From positions 35,566,811 to 35,630,810 of the forward strand of contig OY282605.1 in the NCBI GenBank assembly GCA_958298945.1: 64,000 bases of DNA. The letters run 5' to 3'. A model generated the notes under the pieces. The model worked only from the letters and a program-made list of their open reading frames with translations, was not told where the DNA came from and ran no database searches. The position numbers and the translations under genes were made by a program. This DNA comes from Atherix ibis. Lineage: Eukaryota > Arthropoda > Insecta > Diptera > Athericidae. Positions 33,688 through 44,900 of this stretch are shown piece after piece. The stretch's first letter is position 1; the number at the start of each line of letters is the position of its first letter.

Positions 33688-34792
33688 CTGGTTCTACTCT
33701 GGAACGTATAGTTGATCCTGAGCAAAGCAAGCATTTTCTAAATTCAAAGTGTTGGGCTTTAATGATTGTAATTGCCGAAGGAAAGGCGCACAGGAAACTG
33801 AAGTCGTTTGAAACTTGTAACAAAATAGCCACATTGTTTAAAATACAAACTTAAATTTTTATTTAAATAGTTGCACTACAGTGCCATTTTGGCGACCAGT
33901 TAGATTCAAATTAGCTACATTTTCCTGTTATTCCTTTTAAATTTAAATAATTGCAAAGTATTGCCATTTTTTCCATGTTGAAGTGTAAACTTTGTGGCTT
34001 AGATCAGTGGTGGATACAAACGAGGTCAATTAGAGTCGGCATTCTAGTTTTCTTTAATATATTATAAAGAGTCACATGATAGATACATGGTATTAAATTC
34101 GAACCTCAACGGAAAGCCGCACGCGGTTCCCGGAACCGCATTAACCCATTTCTGAGCTTAAGACCAACAATTTAGATTCATTTTTTAAAATTGTAAAAGA
34201 TGTCAATGACCTGTTTTTTCTGCACTTGAACTGAGTTCATTGGCACTCTCACTCACCTGCTTTATTTACATATAGATACTAATTATTAACTCCTTAGAGA
34301 AAATAAGTTCAATAGCCAAGGTTAACGACATTCTTGGCTAACATTTGTTTTAAGGTTATTATCCTTTCATATAAAACTAGGTCAATTAATTTGACTTATT
34401 TATGTAAGAACTGATTTTATATATATTAATATTTTCATAAGTAAATTGAAAATAGTCGTATAAATGATAAAAAAATTAAAAAAACAAAGTTTATTTGTTA
34501 AGAAATTTTGGAAAACATTTTGAGCAACTTCTTTATTTATTGGTGCTTTTGTGGCAGCACTAAATGGACACAAATTTATATCAGTTGACATTTCAATGTG
34601 AATCGAATCACAAACAAATCAAAATACGACGTTTTCGAAAAATTAACCAAGGCGCAAAAGTAAACAAGATTTTTAAAAAGTGAAATTGAATTTAAAAATT
34701 CTGCAGTACATTAAAACTGATCTGTGTTTTTATTTTTCAATTACATTATAAATATACTTTTGATGTGTTAGGTGTAAAAAAAATCGACGAAA
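33596..34792. other. Intergenic DNA between mariner and ORMDL
   Basis: A relatively complex stretch at 33688-33855 could encode plus-strand TGSTLERIVDPEQSKHFL and on to a stop near 33854; I cannot identify it. Around 34101-34145 there is a GC-rich patch with a perfect inverted repeat (GCGGTTCC, C, GGAACCGC at 34123-34139). A minus-strand 63-codon frame starts at 34591 (MSTDINLCPFSAATKAPI), about 200 bp from and divergent to ORMDL; its first 35 residues look protein-like, but no continuation exon was found. Confidence 0.5.
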
Positions 34793-35530
34793 ATGATAGC
34801 GGGTGGTCATGGGGATCCAAATCCGAACACTTCATGGCTGGATTCCAGAGGGATGTGGCTTGCCTATGTTCTTGGTGTAATTTTAGCCCACCTAATACTA
34901 TTATCTGTACCTTTCGTTAATATACCAATTGCATGGACTATAACAAATATTCTACATAATGCGGTAAGTGGTCTGTGATTTCATTGTCTAATCGAGCGAC
35001 ACCACCAATGGGATCAGTTCATTTCATTTTTGATATCGAATTTATATAATTGAAAGTGAATAATTTTTAATAATACAAATCTAAGGTAGATTAACTTATC
35101 TACAATACAATAATCAATATTACCGAAAATTATTTAGCTTTTTATTAATTAATGGTTTTGGCTTTTTGTAGGTGCATTTGTATTTCTTGCATTCGATTAA
35201 AGGAGCACCATGGATGAGTACGGATAATGGTTCATGTTCACAGCTTACACACTGGGAACAAATCAATGATGGCCAACAATTCACTTCTACACGTAAATTC
35301 CTAACAGCAGTGCCAATAATATTGTAAGATTTTACAATCAAATTCCCAATGAGATATATTTTAAAATAATAATAAATATATTTTATTTTTGTAGATTTTT
35401 GCTTGCGTGCCTGTACACAAGAAACGATAGTGATCATTTTATAGCCAATTTCTTGTCACTTGTAGTTGTATTATTGCCAAAACTCCCGCAATTTCATGGC
35501 GTTCGGTTGTTTGGAATCAACAAATATTGA
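34793..35530 (+). CDS. ORMDL: ORMDL sphingolipid regulator, 3 exons
   Basis: Small endoplasmic reticulum membrane protein that binds and restrains serine palmitoyltransferase, the first enzyme of sphingolipid synthesis. Exons: 34793-34963, 35172-35323, 35395-35530; sum 459 nt, 152 aa, matching the family length. The start [20 protein letters not shown] is typical, followed by hydrophobic segments ([18 protein letters not shown] and others), the conserved [14 protein letters not shown] and RKFLTAVPI blocks, and the nearly invariant end [15 protein letters not shown]. It lies between a mariner and two LINEs yet is intact. The poly(A) word AATAAA overlaps the stop codon. Confidence 0.97.
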
Positions 35531-35535
35531 ATAAA
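35530..35535 (+). promoter_or_regulatory. AATAAA overlapping the ORMDL stop codon
   Basis: The last base of the TGA stop is the first base of AATAAA. Used as a poly(A) signal it would give a 3' UTR of only 10-30 bases. Other A/T-rich words downstream could serve instead. Confidence 0.35.
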
Positions 35536-36099
35536 GCAAAAGCAAATAATCTTTCCGCAATTGTATAACATTATAGATATTTTATAATTTGTTTTTTTCT
35601 TTCTACCTTTCTATTGAAAATTTGTTTTCTTAAATTTTAATAATTTATTCGATTACACAATATAAAAGACTACAGAAAAATGTTATTCCTATTCTATTAA
35701 AATGATATTAAATATAGTTTTAAAAAAAAAAAAAAATACTATAGCTGTGGAATCAAAAATGATAATCGTAGAGACAGTGATATTAGATATAATTGAGAAT
35801 GTTATATATTTTGAAATAAATTCATAATAATAATTGTATACAGAAGAATATTAAAGAAAATGATAAAGGACTGATTTGTACAAATAGAAAAATATTCTTT
35901 ACTCGAATATGGTGTCACTAGAATGTGTTCATTAAATTGATAATATATTATTAATTATATGTAAACATTCAAAATTTTGGCATTTCGTTTTTTTAAAATA
36001 ATACTTATATATTTATATACATACTATTATAGAATCTTGTTGAATGGAGAATGGGAAAATAAATGAAAATTGAAAATCTCTTTTTGATATAATAAGTGT
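35531..36099. other. ORMDL 3' flank, no gene
   Basis: AT-rich DNA from the ORMDL stop to the first LINE. Nothing else recognised; the exact left end of the LINE is not visible. Confidence 0.55.
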
Positions 36100-36103
36100 T
36101 TTA

Positions 36104-38128
36104 ATGCCCATTTGGTTTTGTTATTATGCGTACAGGTCAGGCAGGGGAACTCTGAGTATGCTACTAGAACTCCAACATTCAATCCAAAATTGCTACAAAC
36201 GTAGACATTGTGGTTTACTGTTGTCCTTCGACCTAGAAAAGGCGTATGACCGAATTTGCCCACAAAGGGTACTCTTACAGCTGGCAGAGTGGGGAGTAGA
36301 CTCTGCAATATTGGCACTACTAAACTCCTATCTAACTGGTAGAACCTTCACCGTACCCGCCAACGGTCATTTTTCGTGAAAACGCGAAATGAAAAACGGC
36401 ATACCACAAGGATCCTTATTATCAACGATCCTATTCAATATATATATATATATTTACACTCCCTTTCCCATCAACTATCACTATATATATGCCGACAATA
36501 TTTTTATACTTGCATCTGGTGCTGATCTTCAACAACAAATAAATAACGCCATCCGCAACATCAACACTTGGAGCAGCATAAACGGTGCTGTTATCTGTAC
36601 ATCGAACCCACCTTGCCTTCATGTTTGCAGGAAAAAAAATTTCACTGTATCGGACTCGTCACTAAACCCCTTCCCCTTCCGCCCAAAAGATTCCATGAAA
36701 ATCCTGGGTATCTCAATTGCCCGTGGACGAAAATGGAATCTTCAGATTAAAAATGCTGTTGACAAAATTAACATCATTCTCCGAATGGTTAAAATTTTAG
36801 TCAGCAGCAAAAGTAAGGTAAGACAAAGTGAGGCAATTAGATTAACCAACGCCCTTTTGGACGGCACCTTACTCTATTTCCTCACTATATGTGTCAGTGT
36901 GCCAATAGCAGGGAAAAGGCTAGTCGAGGCAGCGGTAAACCGTTGCATTAGACTAGCCAGTGGAGCACATCGGACATCTCCGGTGGAATCCATACTGATA
37001 GAGGCTGGTCGAAAACCAATTTTTTTCTATCGTCACAAAGCCCGCCTAAGTTTAATTTACAAAAACCTATGCCTTCCAAATTATCCCCTCCACACTTTAA
37101 TCAAAAACATTATCATCTCCCCCAGCACAAAAAGGAATTCATCATCGCTATCCTTATTAATATCCCACCTTGAAAGCACTTTATCCATCCTCCCGCTTGT
37201 TTTCCAAAATTCCTCTCCACACCCAAATTGGAAACCGTGGTTGGGAGCAAAGTTAAAAGTGACTGCTTCTCTTGACAGGTTTAAGAAGGCTAGAACTGAT
37301 CCGTCCACATATAGGAAATTGTTCCTTGAACAGTTGGACGAATTAAAATATCATCGACTGTTGTTCACTGATGCCGCCGCTGACATCGATATTACATCTT
37401 TTTCGGTCGTCGAACTTTTTGGCTGCAGCATCCGCGCACTATGTTGTGGAATCTTCCCTTATAGGGCAGCTCCATATTACGGGGAGCTTTGGCCCATTAA
37501 AATGGCAATTGAAATTGCGACCAATATTCCCAGCCAACAAAACGTTATTATTTTTAGCGACAGCCTTGCCGCCCTTAAAACCATTTGTGGCCCATCGAGT
37601 GACCCAGTACTTAGCGCAATTCGTCGTAGCCTACTTAGCAATAGAAGTGTCGAGTTGCAATGGGTGCCAGGGAATGTGGGAATTGTGGGTAGTGAAAGTG
37701 CTGACAAGGTGGCTGGAGGAACACTCCGTCGATCAGTGATCACAGTCATTCCCAATCTGCCTCGCCTACTAACAGAATGGCAACTAACACCATTAGCCAT
37801 CCGCAGACACGATGACTGGACCAAAAGTGACACTTTTTTGTCGACTCATTGGATAACCACTAATAAACCGGTGTATTCAACATCCATACCGAAATTCTCG
37901 GTGCGGAAGAAAACTCATAACTTCCTTTTTGGCAACACCAATTGTCCCTTCTGCCAATCCTGTGGCACCCATTTCACTATTACCCATATTCTACAGGAAT
38001 GCCACATAACCAAGAACTACTTTGCGAGTAGGATTCCCCCCATTATGGAGCTCCTCGATCCAACAACTCCATTCCCTAGTCCCCTATTTAAACTTCTACA
38101 ACACACTAATCTGCTCCACAAAATATAA
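36104..38128 (+). pseudogene. LINE reverse transcriptase-RNase H, one stop
   Basis: Reading frame of the first LINE in two same-frame parts, 36104-36379 and 36389-38128, separated by a TGA at 36377-36379. Reverse transcriptase blocks: LLSFDLEKAYDRI (first catalytic Asp), NGIPQGSLLS, and YIYADNIFILA, where the usual YADD has become YADN. A (TA)n tract adds an IYIYIY run after ILFN. RNase H follows, with LFTDAA, YYGELWPIKMAIE and IFSDSLAALK giving the acidic residues, then WVPGNVGIVGSESADK, where the expected His is Asn. A C-terminal zinc-knuckle-like CPFCQSC ... H ... C ends the frame. RT-RNase H order fits the I group. It is unlikely to be active. Confidence 0.87.
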
Positions 38129-38290
38129 CAAAATTCTCAACTTTCTATACTACTAACAATAGACCAGTCTCTCTCAGATAAATTCCCACACGAACTACGA
38201 AGTCCCCAAATGGCCTCACGGTCGTGGCGCTATGAAGTGGCCTCTGGCATATGGCTAAGGGACCTTACAAACAAACAAACAAACAAAGTA
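36104..38290 (+). mobile_element. 5'-truncated LINE with RNase H (I-like), dead
   Basis: Non-LTR retrotransposon missing everything before the middle of its reverse transcriptase; the recognisable element starts at about 36130 (YRSGRGTLSML). After the coding part (stop near 38128) comes a short 3' region and the tail (ACAAAC)n-like run ACAAACAAACAAACAAAC at about 38269-38287. No target-site duplication was found. It is younger than its neighbours by the length of open frame but has a stop and damaged motifs. The base composition is much less AT-rich than the surroundings, as expected for inserted coding DNA. Confidence 0.88.
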
Positions 38291-38387
38291 AAGCATTCAT
38301 ACAAACAGTCTTACAAACATGCACACAACATGCATACTATACATGCACACATTAGCATTCACTTGTACCCAGCTGAGCACCATGGCA
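38291..38387. other. Unassigned DNA receiving the R1-type LINE
   Basis: Short stretch rich in ACATGCA words between the two LINEs. It ends with the 16-bp GCTGAGCACCATGGCA (38372-38387) repeated after the second LINE. With 40917-41110 it forms one unbroken sequence before the insertion; see the LTR-like entry. Confidence 0.6.
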
Positions 38388-40900
38388 CAAGGAGGCAGCC
38401 AGTGTGCTGGAACAGCAAATGCTTTGATGTGGAGACCTTCAGGTCGATGATGAGCGGATCACCAGCGCCCCGGTCACCATGATGCGTCGATGCCAAGGAG
38501 TCGCCCGAACAACGGCCGAGCATCAGTCCACTGGTGGAACCCGACCATCGCCCTACACCGGCGAGCATGCCTTAAGGCAAGAAGGCAACACCAGAGTGCT
38601 CGTAGGCAACACAGGGCCTCGACAGAGGAACTCAGATGGATCTACGAAGAGAGAAGGCGTCTTCTCAGAAGCGCCATCAACTCTAGCAAACGAGAATGTT
38701 GGAAAGAACTCTGCGCGAAACTGGACCGGGACCCGTGGGGCAGACCGTATAAGACGGTCATGCATAGGATTAAAAGCCTACCCGCAACAACACCAACCTG
38801 TCCCGACATGCTGCACAGAATAGTAGAACATCTGTTCCCGGAGAAACCAAAACTCCCCGACTACCACCCGGAGGATGAAGAAGTGGAAATTCCTGGTGTG
38901 GCCATGGAAGAGCTCACGAGGGCCTGCACTAGATTGCAGAATGTCAAGGCACCAGGACGAAGCGGCATACCCAACATCGCACTGAAGAGTGCAATTACCG
39001 CCAGGCCAGACTTGTTCATAAGCATGTACGACGCATGCCTGCGGCAAGGCGTACTTCCGACTCGATGGAAGCAACAAACATTGGTTCTTCTCCCAAAAGG
39101 GAAGAAACCACCGGACGGGCCAGCTTTCTATCGTCCACTTTGCGTGCTGGATTTGGACGGGAAGAACTTGGAGCGGATAGTGGCCGACAGATTGGAGCAA
39201 TACATCGATCCTCAACTTTCCGAATTTCAATTCGGATTCAGGAAGGGGAGATCGACCATCGACGCGTTGGAACTCGTCACGAACATCGCAAAGGAAGCCA
39301 TCTCAGGAAAGAGATGGAAAGGCGGTTCTAAAAACTATTGCCTCATTGTCATCCTGGACATCAAGAATGCGTTTAACTCGGCCCACTGGGATCGAATCTT
39401 GGAGGCTCTTGAGAACATGGGGGGCCCTACTACCTACGGAGGATGGTCTGATCATACTTCAGTGATCGACCACTGTACTACGAGACCGAGGATAGACCAG
39501 CGGAGTAAGGGGTCACGGGAGGGGTACCTCAGGGCTCTGTCCTGAGGCCACTCTTGTGGAACGTCATGTACGACGGCCTACTCCATCTGGAATTACCGAC
39601 GAACACAACACTCGTGGCTTTCGCGGACGACGTAGCGGTTGTTCTTATAGCCAAACACTTGGAGGAACTGGAAGCCGCATTCTCCACCACCATCCGGAGC
39701 ATAAGACAGTGGATGACATTGGCAGACCTGTCTTTGGCGGAACATAAGACCGAGGCACTCCTTGTGAGTAGTCGGAAGAAAATGGAGACCATCACCATAA
39801 GAGTAGGCGACCACGACATCTGGTTGCTACCCTACATCCGGTATCTAGGAGTGGTCTTGGATGCCAGACTCAACTACAAAGAGCACATCTCCAGCGTCAG
39901 CAGGAAGGCATCAGCAGTACAGGGCGCACTTTCGCGGATAATGCCCAATATCGGAGGCCCCAGGCAAATCCGAAGGCGACTACTGGCAACTGTGGTTACC
40001 TCCGTCTTGTTATACGGAGCACCAGTGTGGGCGAAATCGCTAGAGCTAACAACATACCGCAAGACAATGTCATCAGTTCAGCGGCTCTCAGCGATCAGAC
40101 TGGTGTCAGCATACCGAACGGTATCACACGATGCGGTCAACGTGGTGGCATCATGCCCACCCATCGACACCCTGGCAGGAGAGCGGGAACGCCAACATCG
40201 TAGGAAGAAAGAAGAGCGGTGAAAGGTCCTCTGTGAAGAGGAGAGACCCGAGAGTCTTCGCCTCTGGCAAGAGAGATGGGACAACTCGACGAAAGGTCGG
40301 TGGACTCATCGGCTGATCCCAGATGTTACCAAATGGGTCACTCGCCTGCACGGGGAAGTCGGGTATTACATCACCCAACTCTTCACTGGGCATGGATGCT
40401 TTCGGGCAAACTTGCACAGATTCAAGAGAACTGACTCCCCAAACTATCATCATTGCCGCGATGTGATCGAAGACGCAGAACACGTGTTCTTCCAGTGCCC
40501 CCTCTACGAGGGGACGCGGGCGGAGCTGGAGAGAAATCTGGACCGTTCCATCAGTCCAGAAAACATAGTGCAGTGCATGCTGAAGAGCCAATCGGCTTTG
40601 AACAGAATTGCAGAGTACGCGGAATCCATTATCAAGGATCTCCACACAACGTACGAAGAATAGGCCGCGAGGCGTCATAACATCGGGACAGCAGTAGCAT
40701 CAAATAAGAACGCCCCGGCGAAGTAGTATTTACAAAGAGTGCCGCTGGGGAACCATCGTTCCGGGAGCAAGGTTAGATGTGCAGGTTAGGTTTTAGCGAG
40801 GTAAAAATCCCGCATAACTCGCCTGGTAGGAAAAATTTCCAGGCAAGTACCTTTCGAAGGTTTCCCCCTGTACCTCATTAATCTAAACATAAAAAAAAAA
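38388..40900 (+). mobile_element. R1-type LINE, 5'-truncated, with 16-bp TSD and poly(A)
   Basis: 2.5-kb non-LTR retrotransposon flanked by a perfect direct repeat GCTGAGCACCATGGCA at 38372-38387 and 40901-40916. The right end is a short tail, ACATAAAAAAAAAA. The body is GC-richer than the region. It lacks the 5' part, including the endonuclease, a normal result of incomplete target-primed reverse transcription. The coding part has a frameshift and one stop. The perfect duplication suggests a fairly recent insertion. Confidence 0.96.
38490..40663 (+). pseudogene. R1-type LINE ORF2 remnant (reverse transcriptase)
   Basis: Three stretches. 38490-39545 covers the region before and into the reverse transcriptase (NVKAPGRSGIPN, LVLLPKGKKP, FGFRKGRSTIDALE, VILDIKNAFNSAHW). 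A deletion/frameshift between about 39420 and 39515 removes the next block. The frame continues at about 39512 (VTGGVPQGSVL) through 39554-40222 with the catalytic FADD (LVAFADDVAVVL), LAEHKTEALLVS and YLGVVLDARLNYKEH. A TGA at 40220-40222 is the only stop before the same frame runs on (KGRWTHRLIPDV, TQLFTGHGCFR) to the C-terminal knuckle CRDVIEDAEHVFFQC and a stop at about 40663; the first knuckle Cys appears to be Tyr. No RNase H, as in the R1 group. Confidence 0.9.
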
Positions 40901-40916
40901 GCTGAGCACCATGGCA

Positions 40917-41110
40917 ATAAATGTGCGTTGCACAGTCGATCGTACCACAGCGCTCAGCAGTAACACACGCTAACTTAGCATAAACAATACCAACCAAATA
41001 TTATAAACATCTTTACTTTTGTGAATTAAAAATTTATTAGTTAAAATTTAATTCATTCGCGTGTTAACATAACAAGGCCCCATCACTAGCTCGGGCCGTG
41101 GCAACATAAC
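40917..41110 (+). repeat. Possible LTR or repeat fragment, interrupted
   Basis: Together with 38291-38387 this is one contiguous sequence before the LINE landed. It has an AATAAA right at the target site, a short GC-rich part and three AACATAAC words (about 41069, 41103 and 41119). Some of this is reminiscent of an LTR with poly(A) signal and U5, but I found no second copy, TG...CA ends or primer-binding site. Tentative. Confidence 0.25.
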
Positions 41111-41940
41111 AAAAAGGTAACATAAAACCACATATTTATTAATAATTCCCAGTTTTAGGATTAATAAAATAAAACTATTTCTTGTCAAATTTAATTTAAT
41201 AATTTGTAATGTTTTTATTTCTCAATCTAAATAGCCATGTTTCAAGTGATATGTAATAATGAAAATTTTTCTGCTTCAACAACCATTAAGGGAATATTAT
41301 TGTAATATAATATATTGAGTATAAATATAAAATAAACGGAGTGTTTGATTATATATTTCGTTTATATTAACATAATTATGTAAAATTATCTCATTGAGAT
41401 ACTCTTCTTATACTATACATATTCGCTATAATTATTTACTTAAAGTAATTATTAACAATAATGCATAAAAATAACAACTTTACTTAGAAAATACTATCGC
41501 ATTAATTAATTTAATAATAACAAAATAATAACTCGAATAGAAAATGTTCACGTTTTATATAAGAAACGAAAATCATCTAACAATTTCCGCTGTACTTTAA
41601 TTTTTGCCATCCATTCATTTGGCGATTTAGTTGACGGTAACTATTTCGTAGTCCATATGATAAGTATAGAGTGAAGCCTATATGTGTGCAGAAAAAAAAG
41701 AAATTTTTTAAATTAATGATTTTAAAAATGTGTTAGAAGCGCTCAAATTTAATAAGCAATTTAAAACTTGTACCTGCTATATTCCAGGTACGAGTATACC
41801 AGAGTCGAACAACATAACTACGCGTATTTTGTAAGAACATGCAATGTGTTAGTGGGGGGGGGGGGAGTATTTGTCATTTATCATGCATGCGAATTTTTCT
41901 AAAAATAATTTCTATGAAAAAAAAGTAGCGAAAATCACTA
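41111..41940. other. 3' flank of transporter 2
   Basis: AT-rich DNA downstream (minus-strand sense) of the second transporter, probably its 3' UTR. It contains a run of 12 G at about 41854-41865, odd in such AT-rich DNA. No gene recognised. Confidence 0.55.
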
Positions 41941-44900
41941 CTAATCTCGTATGCCTTCTGGGATTGATCTTAATCTAGTAAGGGCTTCCTCAATGGTACT
42001 AGCATGAATCATTGTGGCCCGTTTCGGTTTGGAATGCTTTAAATTTACTGCACTAATCGGTGGTGAAGGATTTGAAGAATTGTTTTCAGACGACGACAGA
42101 ATTGGATTGCTGTTCTCGAACTTGATGTCTTGAGTTCCTGCAATTTTATCGGAACTGATATTGTTTTCTCCTATTGAATGGTTTTCAATTTCTTCAGTTG
42201 TTCTTTCTGTACTGACTTTATTAGACGTCTTTAAGGGCATTACAATTCGCCCTGATGGACCTCGCTTAAGAATTTCTTCTAATTTCGCCTTGAATTGCAT
42301 TGGTTCATTGGTTGGTGATCCTTCGGCAGATTGCGGACTGGCGGGACTGTTCATTTCGTATTCTTCGGGTTTGTTTATTATTTCAATATCTGGATTAGAT
42401 GTACTCAATTTTGGTCTAGCTCTTGAAGTGGGCTGATGCTTTGCAGATACTGTATTATAAAGAACTGGATCGAATTTCGGTGGTTTTGGTATCATACTAT
42501 TGTTGTTAAAATTTTCATTCTCGTTATCAGAACTAAAATTTTCTTCAGTCGAAAACTCTACCGATGATTTTTGATCAAATCTGAACTCATTGTTATTTTG
42601 CATATGGTTTTGGTCATCATTTTTGCTATCGGAATAGGGGCTATTCGCAAAAATCTCTTCTGAAGTCAGTCGTGTAGGTTCAGCATCATCCTGCTTTTTA
42701 AATCTAGCCATTGTTGGCGGTGGTTGAGCTATTAGCAAACTGAGTCTTTCTAAAAATTGTTTTGATCGTAAAAATGGTGAATTTGTTTCGCTAATAGTCG
42801 ATTCACTAATCGATGGTTTTCTAGATCCAAAACGTGAAATTGGCGTCGATGTTGGATTTGTTTCGTTTCTACTTTCATGGTTTCCTTCAGAATATTTTTG
42901 TTCAGTGGCTTCTCGTTCACATTGTTCTAGAATATTTTCACCCGAATAAGGATCCACAATAATCTCATTAATAGCGGGTACTATTTCAATAATCTTATGC
43001 TTTAGGTGATTGGATTCGATATTTTCGTTGTGATCTAGAATAGCAACCTCGTTTGTAAATTCATTAACAATACAGCTTTTCGTTGTTTCTTCTTCATTGC
43101 ATGAAATTTCCGAGAAGTAACCACTTTTCTCAATACCAACTTCTTTATCTTCGTCCTCGTTTTCATATTCCTTCAGATCATCACAGGAATTGTGGATCAT
43201 AGCTATAGTATGAGTTTCGATAAACGATGGTATTTGCTCTGAATCAATGGATACTTTTCGGCCATGTATATCCTGCAAATGACTGGTCTCTTCTATATGC
43301 AGAACATCGTCCAGAATCGCTATCACTGTACTTTCTTCTTCGTCTTTATCAATTGGTTGTGGTGTCTTTGGTGTAGGAGAGGGATTTTCTTCAATGAAGA
43401 ATGTTTTGCCATTGGCATTTTTCATTTCTCTAACAGTATCGCCAAGTTCCGATTCTGGAATTATTTCATCCATCGATTTAACTGAACAAGGAGTCAATGG
43501 TGGTACTTGCTGATCATCTGGTTCTTGTTGCTCTGTTTGTGCATTGTCTTCTATGGTATCGAGTGAAACATTCGAAATCTCCGAGTTCATAATATCATCA
43601 TCAACTGGCTCGAAATGACTTATTATACCATTTTTAATTTCTTCACTATTTTCAATTTCCGTTTCGTTTATTTTACCATTAATATGCAAATCCGACAGAT
43701 TACCACTATTTGTGATTTTCTTTCTATTATACATGCAACTAGATGCGATGTAAATAGGTAAGCCTTAGAGTTGTAAGTATTTCATGCAAAGGCCATGCAA
43801 TGTTACATGCTTTAAAATGTATTTGATTATATTAAAAGAAATATTCAAAACATACCTAAAAGCATCCATATCGCAAATCGTATCCATGTGTAAATATCTA
43901 ATTGTAACATCAGGTAGATATTGACAAAAATACTTATACCCGGAATGAAGGGTACAAATGGCACAGTAAAGACTGAGTTTCGAGGCTCTCTAGGTTGTAT
44001 AGAAATAGCTAAGAGTGTAAATAGTAATAGTATAATGAGTATAATCGTAACTGCCAGGGCCCATGGTTGTGATTGTGATAATTCTTGAGAGGCATACATT
44101 AGTATCACGCTGATGGCAAAGCAAAGTACACCTTAAAATGAAATTCAATTATTCAAATTTAGTTTAATATAGAGTAGAATTTCCAATAGTATTATTCTTA
44201 CAATAAAAAAGCAGCAGAATTCCTACAGTCCGAGTCGATATTGTATTTGGAGATGTTATCCTTTTAAGATTGATTATTTGTGCCAACATTGATGAGGCGG
44301 ACATTTTCGACTCATTACTCATCAAATTACTTCCTTCATTTGCATCAATTGCTGGACGATTGACTCCTTCGGTATTGTTATCCATAAATCTGTAAGTGAC
44401 CAAAAATTATTCCCTTAGATATGAATTGCATTATAACCCCCCAAACAATTTACAAACCTTAATATTGTTATTGAAATTGCCACCACCGTATAGGCAAGAA
44501 GAGTACCAATTGATAGCATATTAACTAATTGTGTTAATTCAAAAACTGCTGCCATAAGACCTTTTCAAATAAAATACAAGATTTAAGCACAATTCAATTA
44601 ATTACAAATATAACAATAAAAATATTATTGGGAATTTTTACCTGTAAGTGCAGCAGCACAGAGTGTTCCTACGACGGGTGTTTTGAATTTGGGACTAACT
44701 TCACCAAGAAAACGGAAAACAAGCCCATCTTCTGACATTGCATAAATGATTCGTGGCAATGGAAACATAGCACCAAATAAGCTAAAAATAATGGCGAAAA
44801 TAATTTTTGTAAAAAAGTTTTGGTACAGTAATTTTTCGTATATGCAAACCTTGCAACTAAGCCAAACAATCCACCAACTGTTACAATCCATTGAGCTACC

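Noticed and set aside
34123..34139. GC-rich inverted repeat resembling a tRNA arm, with TTCGAAC nearby
   Set aside because: No cloverleaf with acceptor, D and anticodon arms could be drawn around it.
38778..39230. 150-codon minus-strand ORF
   Set aside because: Antisense of the R1-type LINE reverse transcriptase.
41854..41865. Poly(G) run as a G-quadruplex element
   Set aside because: A single G12 run lacks separate G tracts; noted only as an oddity.
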